Below, in pieces: positions 24,201 through 32,994 of a stretch of 64,000 nucleotides of DNA. The position numbers and the translations under genes are program-made. Position 1 is the first letter of the stretch; every line of letters begins with the position of its first letter. The stretch is from Odontocerum albicorne (lineage: Eukaryota > Arthropoda > Insecta > Trichoptera > Odontoceridae). Where the stretch lies: the NCBI GenBank assembly GCA_949825065.1, contig OX463839.1:27327734-27391733 (forward strand), given 5' to 3'. The notes under the pieces were generated by a model, which saw only the letters and a list, made by a program, of their open reading frames with translations, had not been told where the DNA came from and did no database searches.

Positions 24201-26502
24201 CGAGACGTTTTTCGATATTGGGAATAAAGAAATGTTTGATTTCTTGGAAATATTCAAGCCCTTGTTAGATTTGATTTATATTGGTTTAGGCTATATTGGC
24301 TTCTTTTTCCGAAAAAAATTGGGTCATTACGTGTAAATTGTGAAAATCGGGTCTTATTAAACATATATTTTTTTAAATTGCCATTTACGAGATGTTGTAT
24401 AATACAACAAATAAATTGGCATACAAAAAATTTGATTTTAGGTACTGAAAATATTTCATAATAGTTTGTAAAACAATACAACAAATTCAACTATTTAAAT
24501 AATATTAAGTGACCAAATTCACTTCACTATTTCAAGGCAATCGTCAGTACTTATTAAACATGTGGATTAATAGGAGTTCACATCACATCTGTGTCAAATG
24601 AAAATGTTAAAATAGTAAATGTACGTCTTAAGACTTTAAATTTGTAGTAAACATTTAAGTGGATATCCTTTTATAAAAAGTCACGATAATTTAAGTCTAA
24701 CAGAAGCCAAGTTATTATTTTTTATTATTGTAAATTTTCATTACATAATAATATAACAAATAAATTTGTTATTTTTGTAAACTATTACATATGGTATATC
24801 CAAACTATTATTGACACACACGTGATTTCAGAGACTCACTGTACTATTATTACGGGCATGGTGAACCCAGAATCTCCGAGCAGGTCGCTGTTATTCACTC
24901 GCCGATACTAAATTGCAATGACCTTCCTATGCCTCTATCCTATTAAAACTCCAATATGCGACACTTGTCCGTTGCGGTAGCAAAGGCAAAGAAAACCCTT
25001 AATCCCGGGTCCTCTAAGTTGGGGATTAAGTGTGGGCTCAACACTCCCCCCCCTCCCAGAAAACAAACCTCGTCACGAAACCTAAAGCAAGAATAACCGG
25101 ACAGATTTCAAACAAAAGAGTAAGTAATAGTTGAAAGGAACTGAAAATATCAGCATGGAAAACCTTATCGCTCTATCACCCAGGGGCCACAAAAGTTCTT
25201 ATCGAACAATTGGAAAAATATCTATGCGACATCACCGTCATTCATGAGGTAAGATGGACAGGTGAGGGAATTATCGAGAAGTCAAAATGTTTCACATTAT
25301 GAAGCTTCCAGTAGAGGAAACGCCACATGGGAACATGTTTTATAGAGCTAAACGCATGATGATGTGACCAAAGAATTGATGATATTACTAAAGAAGTTCG
25401 TGAATTATCCAAATACTCGTATGTCTAGGGTAGATTCTTTAACTACAGCTAGATAAATCCCATCGCACCAACTGAAGACAAATCTGATGAAGGAAAGGAT
25501 GAGACACTAACTCTGCAAAAAGGCTGTGTGGAGCGATTCGATGTGGCATATGAGAGTCGTGAGGCCAAAATTGAGACGGCTGGATGGTGCAAAGGAGGAC
25601 TGCTTCACACTAAATATAACCAATTGAAGTAGGAATGCTGCTGAGAGAAATAAGTGGCAGGGAATTCTGTAGATAGCTAAGAACCACCCTGGGTTGTAGT
25701 GCTGATGACGATGGTGATTATATACATACGTATATGCATACCATTACGCCATGTTCCTTTTGAGGTAGGCAGATATGATAGATTTTTACGCTGTTAATCC
25801 ACGTACATAGTTCTCGTTTCGTCCACATTTATACATCTCATCATACATACTCTTCTGCTTCCTATAAATCTTACATTTCTCTCAGTTGAAATCCGTCTCT
25901 CATTCCATTGTTTCCTCGGTCTTCTTCTTCCTAGCTCTCCATTAATTTTATACATATTCGTAAGTATATTTATTTTGTAAATCTTTGGTAACACATTCTT
26001 AGAATGTTGTCAAACCATCTCAAGTTAATTTTCTCATTTCTATCTACAAAATCCGTGTCGAACCAACAAGTTTAGTCTGATCATTCCTTACTCCATCATA
26101 AATTGTTCAACTAGATATTCTTTATTCAATTACACCAGTAAAATATATCAAGTAAAATAAAATCAAAAGGTAACTAATAATTTATTTTTACCTTTTGATT
26201 GGATCCGAGCCACCTTGCAATATAGGAGGAAGTAAACTTTTCTCTGAATAAAATTGCTTGAATTCTTCTTTCCTCAAGCCAAATGCTTGAAAATGCTTGA
26301 ACCAATCCTGGCTGGAATCACAGGCCTCGGTAGTCCCGCCAGGAAACACGATCGTGTTGGGCAAGAATCCAGACTTATTGCTTCTCTGCTGCAGTAAAAT
26401 AGTGTAATCGCTTGTTTTCTTTGTATGCACTTTGTTCAGCCCGTTTTTAGCTAATGCAATTATGCTGGCCGACTCTCGCCACAGTTTTGGATTTGGACGC
26501 AT
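12036..26502 (-). CDS. Nudt19: NUDT19-like Nudix hydrolase, copy A (complete, 5 coding exons)
   Basis: Joined exons on the minus strand: 26502-26192, 22833-22686, 21434-21234, 16339-16126, 12256-12036. Lengths 311, 148, 201, 214 and 221 give 364 codons plus TAG, close to the family's usual 350-375. Domains: CoA-Nudix signature with RS at 40-41 and FPGG at 53-56, a roughly 50-residue insertion typical of NUDT19, then RETFEELG at 114-121 (metal-binding glutamates intact), SNWLTP and RFDTLFF in exon 3, IPPPQYYE in exon 4, and FPGDELYPG across the exon 4/5 join. Known family role: cleaves CoA and acyl-CoA to 3',5'-ADP and phosphopantetheine, in mammals in peroxisomes. The C-terminus is SQYI, without a recognisable PTS1, so the location is open. 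No lesions seen, so it is probably functional. All introns are loaded with TE relics. Confidence 0.9.
12340..12672 (+). mobile_element. SINE family 1, 5'-truncated copy
   Basis: The left part has GGTCGCCGGTTTGAACCCCG, a pol III B box. The body has TACTCCCCTCGAATGACA, and the 3' end is CCTCAACTACGAGGCCCAGC. Copies on the other strand are at 50318-50712 and 57341-57717; these add the A-box region missing here. It lies about 85 bases from exon 5 of NUDT19, in intron 4. Confidence 0.8.
12715..12908 (-). pseudogene. LINE 3' part, distal half of an element split by a mariner
   Basis: The minus strand reads YNTNVSGR then KMCLDQMEE, SCVRRCMDEEETKDV, the last coding stretch of the LINE family also seen at 25.8, 36.4, 40.9 and 59.1 kb. 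It is continuous in frame with 14128-14810 once the mariner and one copy of the TA are removed. Confidence 0.7.
12909..14125 (+). mobile_element. Decayed mariner inserted in a LINE
   Basis: The ends are CGAGGTTTGATAAAAAAATA and, complemented from the right, TGTGGCGTGATCGAAAAACA, followed by ACGAGAATTTT in both. TA is duplicated at 12907-12908 and 14126-14127. The transposase is scattered over frames: QRICLKFCIKNYTKSSEVVQ near 13098-13160, AFGDDATPKQRIYE near 13180-13225, and HSPL and PQPPYY near 13640 and 13855. Many stops and indels make it clearly dead. A deleted copy of the same family is at 53747-54358. Confidence 0.85.
14128..14810 (-). pseudogene. LINE RT relic, proximal half of the split element
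   Basis: The minus strand gives RYADDTVVLVLAENEDESQS (RT catalytic YADD box, about 14670-14610), then LERVEEFCYLGSIFSDDG in a shifted frame, MYESETWKKTDRSRIYVVEM and IHGMTMYDRIPNEVIRDDC (14390-14230), and KMKKSTLR near 14185. It then runs into the mariner end. Two TACTCGTA-type motifs sit in it (14428, 14690). Confidence 0.75.
14829..15195 (+). mobile_element. tRNA SINE family 2: plus copy interrupted by a minus copy
   Basis: The head CCGTAGCCTGGTTGATAAGA (A-box side) at 14830-14912 and the tail TAGTCTGGTTTTCACTTCAG at 15122-15195 form one plus-strand copy. Between them, 14917-15118 is a complete minus-strand copy of the same family (complement starting with the anticodon-arm-like head and B box GTTCGATTTCCG). 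One SINE has inserted into another of the same family. Confidence 0.7.
15199..15545 (-). pseudogene. LINE C-terminus with zinc finger, tail shared with SINE 1
   Basis: Minus-strand frames give VREVPEDWEQVAQDPRKRR, then VTQDRRVKNSQRAANMRQRY and YVCDVCGRECVSS, a C2H2-like motif at the end of the ORF2 of this LINE type. The last 50 bases (complement: TTCGACTACGAAGTCCAATA) match the 3' end of SINE family 1, which suggests that this LINE supplied the SINE's tail. Frameshift near 15440. Confidence 0.65.
16126..16339 (-). CDS. Nudt19: NUDT19 copy A, exon 4
   Basis: Acceptor AATTTTCAG before 16339, donor CCAG|GTAAGG after 16126. It begins WGSSEEVMKEFYSKKITIPP, in which W-x-S-x-x-E and the PPPQYYE block are diagnostic of NUDT19 proteins, and ends HVAIFPG with one base of the next codon. 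Confidence 0.9.
16430..16625 (+). repeat. LINE-like 3' untranslated tail, copy 1
   Basis: AGACCTTTTGAAAGCTTCTG through GCTATCAATAAACCTATATT recurs at 52325-52445. The ATAAA-rich end and lack of coding suggest the 3' tail of a retroelement. The phrase GCTATCAATA-ACC is itself doubled at about 16561 and 16588. Confidence 0.5.
17255..17465 (-). pseudogene. LINE C-terminal fragment (R1/TRAS-like)
   Basis: The minus strand reads CHHTNQDQSADYILWECEEN, resembling the C-x-x-C...H-x-x-W-x-C knuckle at the end of R1-clade ORF2 proteins, then ISKNWELHSAIR. Short and without ends, so the clade is a guess. Confidence 0.4.
17480..18520. other. Intron stretch of NUDT19 copy A, nothing recognised
   Basis: AT-rich sequence with short chance frames only. 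One TACTCGTA motif at 17679. Confidence 0.4.
18526..18552. repeat. Perfect 13-bp hairpin palindrome
   Basis: GAGAGGTCTCAGC is followed, after a single A, by its exact complement GCTGAGACCTCTC. No repeat family around it was recognised. Confidence 0.85.
18705..18785 (+). mobile_element. SINE family 3, 3' fragment
   Basis: GAGAGTGTGCTCTCTAAATA then GTGCTATGTGAATTGTCCTT and a TATTATTA tail match the 3' end of the family at 20.1, 45.6, 59.4 and 63.2 kb. Confidence 0.6.
18800..20095. other. Intron stretch, mostly unrecognised
   Basis: AT-rich. The only landmark is a short head of SINE family 2 (CCGTGGCTGAGTTGGCAAGA at about 19470). No coding block seen. Confidence 0.4.
20100..20395 (+). mobile_element. 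SINE family 3 copy, plus strand
   Basis: The block TCTACGATTTTCTTACTAAA, then GGGGAGATCCTAATCTGATG, then GGAGTCCGCTCTTTAAATGG, TATAAATTGTCCTTTTATTA and an ATTATT tail is the complement-order match of 45627-45960, 59395-59530 and 63238-63535. Its end merges with the duplicated block at 20395-20832. Confidence 0.65.
20395..20832 (+). repeat. Composite repeat containing SINE family 2, copy 1
   Basis: GGTTGATGATTTAGAGTAAG, then AAAAGTGCGTTCACCAAATT, then a family-2 SINE (GTGGCCTAGTTGGTAAGACT, B box GGGTTCGAATTTC, tail GTACTGTATACAAGAAAGCG) match 32995-33360 in order. Either a longer SINE unit or a duplicated pair. Confidence 0.6.
21063..21168 (-). mobile_element. SINE family 2 head fragment, minus
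   Basis: GGGTATCATCGGGAATCGAA on the plus strand is the complement of a B box (TTCGATTCCCGATGATACCC) and continues to the A-box side near 21160. Confidence 0.6.
21234..21434 (-). CDS. Nudt19: NUDT19 copy A, exon 3
   Basis: Acceptor CTTGATTTTTAG before 21434, donor TTTGG|GTAATT after 21234, 67 whole codons. It encodes VHKDPMEFLALCQHLDCYPD, then LFLWSNWLTPIGYEAQRFDT and LFFLVGFDSAPP, ending EETEVSKVW. The SNWLTP and RFDTxFF blocks are family hallmarks. Confidence 0.9.
21440..22660. other. Intron 2 of NUDT19 copy A, no feature recognised
   Basis: AT-rich with short chance frames. Two TACTCGTA motifs (22427, 22492). Confidence 0.4.
22686..22833 (-). CDS. Nudt19: NUDT19 copy A, exon 2 (Nudix box)
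   Basis: Acceptor TTGTTTTCAG before 22833, donor AATAAG|GTAAAT after 22686. It encodes HVSLRVTAIRETFEELGILI, holding the metal-binding REUXEEXGU motif, then ICKQKHEDPLTKNKC and FDVKLWQNK. Two-base phase at the 5' join gives R104. Confidence 0.9.
22840..23585. other. Intron 1 start of NUDT19 copy A, nothing recognised
   Basis: AT-rich. TACTCGTA-type motifs at 22913 and 23267 only. Confidence 0.4.
23591..23765. repeat. Four-copy direct and inverted array of a 26-bp unit
   Basis: GGTATTTTCATGCATCCTAT (23591) recurs directly at 23626 and about 23721 and inverted at about 23678-23705 (AAAATAGGATGCATGAAAAT). The arms can fold into a long hairpin with TACTCGTA-containing loops (23655, 23669, 23750). 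Confidence 0.8.
23780..24830. other. AT-rich stretch, nothing recognised
   Basis: No coding block, repeat partner or terminal repeat identified. One TACGAGTA motif at 24172. Confidence 0.4.
25130..25725 (+). pseudogene. LINE relic: endonuclease start fused to 3' end
   Basis: The plus strand gives an APE endonuclease start, HPGATKVLIEQLEKYLCDIT then VIHEVRWTGEGIIEKSKCF (25178-25300). After deletion of the centre, about 25560-25690 gives RPKLRRLDGAKEDCFTLN and AERNKWQGIL, the last codons, then HPGL, a stop, and a GATGACGATGGTG tail. So about 600 bases remain of a 3-kb or larger element. Confidence 0.7.
25745..26075 (-). pseudogene. LINE C-terminal fragment
   Basis: The minus strand reads NILTNMYKINGELGRRRPRK then QWNERRIST, RRVCMMRCINVDETRT. 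This is the same LINE family as 12715-14810, 36020-36620 and 40680-41150. Confidence 0.65.
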
Positions 26503-26507
26503 GTTTT
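26192..26507 (-). CDS. Nudt19: NUDT19 copy A, first coding exon
   Basis: A splice acceptor (TTTCTGTCAATTTCAG) lies five bases before the ATG at 26502, so translation starts at once after a 5' untranslated intron. The product begins MRPNPKLWRESASIIALAKN, has LLQQRSNKSGFLPNTIVFPG (CoA-Nudix signature), and ends ...GSDPIK with two bases before the donor AAAAG|GTAAAA at 26192. Confidence 0.9.
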
Positions 26508-26509
26508 CT

Positions 26510-26950
26510 GAAATTGACAGAAAAAAATGTGAATTGATTATTTACATAAAGCGAAATTACGATATGAGAATGAGTAAATTGTTTAAATAATCGTAATTAA
26601 TATATCTCTCTCAACTCACATTACATTTTGATTAATAAAAAAAAAACACTCGAGAGATTTGATAATGGAAACGGCGTATTTTAATACATTGTAGAAAATT
26701 AAATACCTTTAAAAAGAACATGTTGGCCATAAAACTACAACTAACATGTGACTTTTTTTTCAGAAACTGAAAATTTCGATGTATATTATAGAAAGAAATG
26801 TCAGATACGAGTTACAAACTTTTGGCTACCAAGAGATTATTCCAGTATGAATATTCCAACTCAAATACTCTTCTAAAAAGTAGCGTAAAATGAGTTATAT
26901 AAGTATTGTTGTTCATTCTCTGGACGAAGAATTGTTTTAATATTGAATAA
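26510..26950. other. AT-rich stretch in the 5' intron of NUDT19 copy A
   Basis: Nothing recognised. Confidence 0.4.
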
Positions 26951-26960
26951 TGATGTAGAT

Positions 26961-27079
26961 CACTGGCGTGGTGTTCATGGATGCTGTGGAAATGATTTCA
27001 ATATCATAATTTAACAAGCGCAGGCGTTTTCTGAATATCAACAGGATCCCTCAAATCAAAAGTCACGCCACACCACTGA
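26961..27079. mobile_element. Small hAT-like MITE with 8-bp target duplication
   Basis: The left end CACTGGCGTGGTGT and complemented right end CAGTGGTGTGGCGT form short inverted repeats. The flanks ATGTAGAT and ATGTACAT are an 8-bp duplication with one mismatch, the hAT hallmark. At 119 bp it encodes nothing. Confidence 0.6.
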
Positions 27080-27089
27080 TGTACATGCA

Positions 27090-27890
27090 TGTTTACTTTA
27101 GAACTATATACAATGACTTTAATTTATTTTTGTGTTTACATGTTCATATATGTAAACACTAAAAGAAACTATTTATATCAGTCGTTTTACTAGACTCATA
27201 GTCTGTTTTGAGACAGCTGACTTTCACCCGCGAAATTCAGACATGAACACATATCCGAGTTGCAGCCATTCGCGAGATTTGAGATTTCTCAATAAATAAT
27301 ACAATATATTTACGCAATTTCATACAAAAAACGAAAAGCTGTGAATATTAATATTAAACCCTATCTGTCGAATATACTCGTAATGTTCTTTGATTCTTTA
27401 TCGCAGACTCGATAAATTGGAAGCGATTCGGACCATTTGAGAAGAAAAATAACTGATTTTATATTATGTGATAAGTTAAATAAATATATTTGGTGCTATG
27501 TACTCGTATACGATAAACACGTATTATGTACTTACTCCATAAGTTGGAGGCATAAACACAACAAAAGCACCAATCAAAAACACTAATTATAAGTCTTTTT
27601 TTCATATCAAATAAGCGTATTGATTACTATATTCCGTCTTAATTACTTTTCATTCTGTACATACTGAATAATTTGTTATAATTCTTCAAATATTTTAAAC
27701 CAGAAAGAATCCGCGTGAATGATTCATCTTCTATATGTATAATTCAGATAAACTATGATAAATCGTTTACCATTTGATAATGTCTCATTGAAATATTTAA
27801 AATCTATAAATACTTCCATCACTTGATTTATGATGGCATATACTCGTATCACACCAGGCTGGAGACTAGGATTTATAAAATAACAATAAT
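27090..27890. other. AT-rich stretch with three TACTCGTA motifs
   Basis: Motifs at 27375, 27501 and 27841. Nothing else recognised. Confidence 0.4.
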
Positions 27891-27892
27891 TT

Positions 27893-28085
27893 TATACTTG
27901 TATTTGTTCCTAATACAGGGTGCATTAAACTAATGACTGCTCGACATATTGATGCATTCTATTCAGTGTATATTTTTGTTCCGAATACAGGATGCATTAA
28001 AGTAATGCCTAATAGACATAATTATACATTTCATAAGTGTATATGTGTTCTTAATACAGGTTGTATTAAATTAATGCATATTAAA
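27893..28085 (+). repeat. Three diverged copies of a ~60-70 bp unit
   Basis: TTCCTAATACAGGGTGCATT, TTCCGAATACAGGATGCATT and TTCTTAATACAGGTTGTATT each lead to AAA-TAATG and a GTGTATAT start of the next copy. Confidence 0.7.
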
Positions 28086-28089
28086 GAGA

Positions 28090-28925
28090 GCTTAAAATTC
28101 TTTGGTTGATTGCATAACACAAATGTAGGATATTATTTTGAGGTAGGCAGCGACCGTGAATGAAATAAGTAATTAACGCGTGTTCTATATTTAGATTGTA
28201 CGAATATATTATATGGTATAGCAACCAAAATAATTATTCAAGTAAAGTTTTATTGAGAATTGAATCGGTAAACTTTGGATCAAGTGTTTACAAAAGTTAT
28301 TTTTAAAATAAATATTTATGAATGTTAAGAAATACGTTTTGAGTTTATTTATATAATTTGATTTAATTTTTAAAATTGATTAAAAAAAACCAAGTAGAAT
28401 AAATAAGGGGAATGCAATTGGTATTTATAGTTACAATATGTGTATTACAGAATATTTCTACATAATAATTATTACACAATTTTAATTATTCGAGTACAAA
28501 TGAGTTTATGCATATTTTTTTAATAAAGACATATCTTGATTTTTGTACCGAATGCGTTCCTGAAAATGTGTTAAGAGGGATTCCGTTTATGATCTTGACA
28601 AATTAAATTAATTAATAATTTACATACAAGATGTATTCGCTAAATAAACATAATGTTATAAATTACAATAATTACACGCGTAAATATGTGTTCAGCAAGA
28701 AATATTACACTGTCTGTTATTTTCGAAAAACACATGAAGATAAGTTGAAAACTACAATAGCATTATTTTGCTTTGCTCGGTAAAGAAACCCAGGAAAAAC
28801 TACCTTTTCAATTGTTAGATATTTGCACATATGATAGGTATCTTGTTTTCACTTTGTCTTGTCTACATCGAAAATATTGTTTAAAAAATAGCTTCCTATT
28901 AAATTAGATGCGAAAGAGTGTTGAC
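28090..28925. other. AT-rich stretch, nothing recognised
   Basis: No repeat partner or coding signal seen. Confidence 0.4.
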
Positions 28926-28932
28926 GATGTTT

Positions 28933-29052
28933 TATTTGCACTGATATATTTTCCAGTAAATTAAACAGTTTCTTCATTTGCACTGATATATTCTACAGTA
29001 AATCAAATGGATTCTTTATTTGCATTGTTATATTCTGCAGTAAATTTAATGT
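28933..29052 (+). repeat. Three copies of a 42-43 bp unit
   Basis: ATTTGCACTGATATATTTTC (28933), ATTTGCACTGATATATTCTA (28976) and ATTTGCATTGTTATATTCTG (29018), each followed by CAGTAAAT. Confidence 0.8.
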
Positions 29053-29059
29053 CATCTGA

Positions 29060-30320
29060 ATAAATATTTTTTTCAACTGTCGAACTAGCCTTTGGTCACA
29101 TGAAATAATTGTGTATTAGTCACTTAATCGTCTTTTCAAAACTTCATATACACTAAGAGACTTAGTTTGATTTACTGATTGACTGATTTGACTTTTGACG
29201 GCAAAGACTTCTCTATTTTATTCTTGTCATGTATTTTTAAACGATTTTTATGAACTCGCATGGCGTGGTTCACAACCGTACCTGAAAGTTAGATGAAGTA
29301 GCGATTTAGCAATACGAAAAATGTTTTTTTTTGTATACGAAAATAAATTGTACGAAAGTCGCGAAGACTTCCTATAATTTGATCATATTATCCGGAAAAA
29401 AGTATAAAGAGTGCGTCCCAATAATTGAGTGTCTTCGCGTCACATTTTGTAACAGAAACCTTGGAAAGGAGAATGAAAAGAAATAAAGAAACAAGACGAT
29501 CTAAATAAAAAGTAGGTACCTAAATATAATATAATACATTTAAGGAATATTTTAACAAAAAGAAAGTATTCAATATTTCGTGACTAAATTATTTTGATAA
29601 AAATTAGGTGAACTTTGAACTTTCCATAAATGATATTTGGTTTTTCCTATGAGTTTAATTATTAATGTTAAATTATTAAAAAGTTTTCAACGTACTCGTA
29701 ATTTGTTTTCAATACCAAATTGACTTGTAAAACTTTGTTAATATATTTATCTTACGTAAAAGTTATCTTTTTAACCTTTAACCAAATAAGCCAAAACCTG
29801 TTCTTTACGAATTATTAAAATAATTAAAGATTTTTTAATGTTGTCAATGGTTTATATTTGTAAGCATAACATCTATGTTGATTTTTTTGTAGTGTTGAAA
29901 TATTTCATTATGATTTTTTTTTCGATATTTAAACAATACACACATATTATTGACAATGGTACGAGTAACATACCAATAAATAAAGATGATCCACCGTGAA
30001 TCTATTTTAAAAAAAAACGTAACTTTTCATGAACGAAAAGTTGTTACTACTTCAAAAGATCATGAAAAATTATTCAGTATGTTGATAAATAACGAGTGTA
30101 TTTTTCAGAGAAAATAGTCGACAACTTCTTTCATCTATCTAAAATATATATTATTTGATGAATATTTTAGAGACGATGGTACAAGAAATAATACATTTTA
30201 AAAACTGGTGTGAATTTCATTTTAATTTTAAAATCAATTTTAGTTTTTATATGTAATACCGCATTCATTAATCTAATCAGTGAGTTGTTGACATCAGATG
30301 TTTTAATCAAGAAAATGTAC
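29060..30320. other. AT-rich stretch, nothing firm
   Basis: TACTCGTA-type motifs at 29693 and 29960. A weak candidate terminal exon on the minus strand near 29285-29178 was set aside. Confidence 0.35.
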
Positions 30321-30324
30321 TTAC

Positions 30325-30487
30325 ATTGAAATAAACTCACAAACTTCTTAAGATGAATAATAATACAAAACTCTTAAATCACAGATGAGAAAATCGTAAC
30401 TAGATAATTTTGCAAGTGAACACGCTTATTGTAATAAACACATAATAATAACAACTTATTACTTCTTAATGTGCTTAAAACAGAACT
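30325..30487 (-). other. Candidate non-coding first exon of NUDT19 copy A
   Basis: A near-ideal donor, TTCAAT|GTAAGTAC, ends this minus-strand block. Its start is set by an initiator-like TCAGTT with A at 30487. It would splice to the acceptor at 26508, giving a 3.8-kb 5' intron. It contains one five-codon upstream frame. The pairing of donor and acceptor is inference. Confidence 0.35.
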
Positions 30488-30575
30488 GAGAGCACAGTAC
30501 ACAGTGTGCGAGAAAGAGAGCTGACTATTTATGTACATACATGGCCGATAATTCAGATAGGCGGTGCTTTGTGTC
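30484..30575 (-). promoter_or_regulatory. Candidate core promoter of NUDT19 copy A
   Basis: On the minus strand this G+C-richer block has TAAATA (30531-30526), a CTCTCTTTCTC pyrimidine tract, and TCAGTT (30489-30484), matching the insect initiator. The TATA-like box to initiator distance is about 44 bases, longer than the usual 30, so the TATA role is doubtful. Confidence 0.3.
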
Positions 30576-30754
30576 GCTAGTGTCGGGAATAGAGTTATAT
30601 AACATATGTTTCGCGATAGGAAATGATTAAAATGTAGTTTTTTTTCAACATTTTATAAATTTTACAGCAGTAGATAATTAAAGAAGGGAAAATATTTTAT
30701 AGGAGTATTCACGCATAATGTCAATATAATTAATTTTAACACAGAAACAAAATT

Positions 30755-30832
30755 AGTTAGCATTCACATCTGGTGGTTTCGATTCCGGACTGGTTTTACT
30801 CTTAGACCATTTAAGATCTGAATTTTTGTTTT
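30755..30832 (+). mobile_element. SINE family 2 fragment
   Basis: GGTGGTTTCGATTCCGGACT (B box) followed by GGTTTTACTCTTAGACCATT resembles the family 2 centre. Confidence 0.35.
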
Positions 30833-31189
30833 TCTATAACTTATACGAGTATACATCATAAACTCTTATAGCGTTATGAAGCAACACAAAATGATCGCTT
30901 TATGAAACCACCTAAAAAAGGCTGCAAGTAGATTAAACCGGCTGATCGTCCTGGAAGTTAAATTTCCTTAACATCGAAACTCTGGGTTTAAACTGTCAGC
31001 AATGTGTACTTCCTTAAGTAAAACAACTTGTACACAATAAATCAATACACGCACAGGCATCCTCCAAGCACATGATATCTGACAAACATGCTCGACCACA
31101 AGGGTCGCTTCATAAGTATTATATATTTAAAGTATAATTAAATTAAAATAAAAAGATAATTACGTTGAATAATATACAGTAGCATGTAG

Positions 31190-31735
31190 CATAGAGGGGC
31201 ATTGGCATCTGGGCAGTTGCCAGGGGCGCCGAACATGGGCACCGTTAAGGTTCCAAATTGCAAGTTTTACTTCGTTAATACTTCAACAACATTAAAATAC
31301 GGCGAATATTGAAATTCACATAAACAAATTCCACTTAGAACCAATAAAGATAAAAAAATATAGACATAATGTATATTATATAACTGGTATTTTACTATTC
31401 ATAACCTAAAAAGCGACAATTTGTAAGTCAGTTTTGTACACGTGCAAACCTAGTGAAACGGAACGATTTATTATTCAGGTCAGGTACGATCCTTTTTCAA
31501 TTTGGTTTTCTACTTAAATTTTATTGCACAGTCCTATCGGTTCGAACAATTTCTATTTGATTCTTTTTTGAAAATTTCTAATGGGTAAATCCAAAACTCA
31601 TTATTATTTATTAGATAGTTAAAATTTATGAATTTCAGAAAAAATAGATAAGGGCGCCAAAAACCTAGCTTTGCCTCTGCTAATAAACAAAATATTGAGG
31701 AGTACTGGTGCAGAGAACCCACGTTATACAGACTA
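31190..31735. other. Possible old transposon, ends unclear
   Basis: G+C-rich edges (AGAGGGGCATTGGCATCTGG near 31194, and GGGCGCCAAAAACCTAGCTT near 31650) bound an AT-rich middle, as in a nonautonomous DNA element, but convincing inverted repeats or target duplications were not found. Confidence 0.2.
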
Positions 31736-32074
31736 AATGCGTCAATTGTAGCTCACCAAAAATATTGAAATGATAATTTGATTCAATTGATATCGTCTAT
31801 CGCCTTTCCTCGAGTGAAATTTGTCTATTGAAATAGAGACAGATTTTACTCGGCTTCCTATTACAATTTCGCTTAATTGTATGGTTCATTTATCTCACTG
31901 TCACTTGACAAATGTAAGAATCATAATACATACTATTATAGTTTGTTTTCACTAGATGTTCGATCAATAATGTTTAAAAAACTGCCAATTTGAATTGCTG
32001 TAATATTTTCAATTTTAAAATGTCAAAATTCAAATTTAAAATAATTTCAAAACATTAAAATCGAATTTATAAAC

Positions 32075-32523
32075 TGGTTGTCCGGAAAGCAGTTTCGTAT
32101 TTCTCAGATAGATGTTGCTAGAAAAAAATCGATGCTTACGTCATTCCTCATGAATTTATATTATTATGAAAGGTTAAGTGCATTGTTGACTGAAAGTGCT
32201 TGAGCAATATTTTGGTTTCATTTTGACGACTGAACAAAATAAGTTGGAAAGCATGGGAAGAAATGCAATACAAACCGATAAAAAATACTCGTGTGTACAG
32301 TGTATGGCGATGATGCAGTAAGCGATCGTGTGTGTCAAATGTGGTAAAAAAACGTGAATGATGATACAACCTCTCTGGAAGGTCGATAAATACTGATGAC
32401 GACCAAATCAAAGTTTGATCGAGAATAACCAGTATTTTACGATCCGAGAGATTGCTGAGACACTGAAAATATCGAAAAAGAATTTGACCTAAAGATACGA
32501 TATTACTTTCGGGATAACCCAAT
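32075..32523 (+). mobile_element. Deleted mariner, N-terminal half only
   Basis: The left end GGTTGTCCGGAAAGCAGTTT and complemented right end GGGTTATCCCGAAAGTAATA form inverted repeats. The inside retains YGDDAVSDRVCQMW and ILMTTKSKFDRE-like blocks with stops (32305-32490). It is a family distinct from those at 5, 13 and 62 kb. Confidence 0.6.
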
Positions 32524-32773
32524 AATTACCGTTCGATTTATTTTGATAAATAAATTTTAAACCTTTTATTTTCCATTCTTTAATATGTATCTCTCAGGTA
32601 TTTGTCGAAAGATAAAAACCACCTTAAAATTATTCAATTTCATTAGCACAAATTAAAAATAGCTATTGGTACGAATAGTTAGTTCAAAATATTTAATAAA
32701 ATATATATATAATACATCCAGTAATATTATATGTACATAAATGTACCATATAATACATCAAAATATATGTAAT

Positions 32774-32842
32774 ACATCTAGTAATATTATACATCCAGCA
32801 ATATTATACATCTAGTAATATTATACATCCAGTAATATTATA
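32774..32842 (+). repeat. 17-bp tandem repeat, four copies
   Basis: ACATCTAGTAATATTAT at 32774, 32791, 32808 and 32825, with C/T and A/T variation. A related unit lies at about 32715. Confidence 0.85.
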
Positions 32843-32994
32843 CAAACCTTTCGTAATTTTTTAATAATCAATTTATATATTTTTCTGTATCTCACTAGAA
32901 ATTATTGAAATTCCGATGTACAAGAATTTTTATATTACGTTTTTATAAGTAAATATATATTTTCTAGTCTTTCAGATTATAACAAACTACCTTA

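Noticed and set aside
29178..29285. Possible minus-strand terminal exon after CTAACTTTCAG, 36 codons to a stop
   Set aside because: Low-complexity lysine-rich translation, no upstream partner exon, and AT-rich acceptors like this occur by chance.
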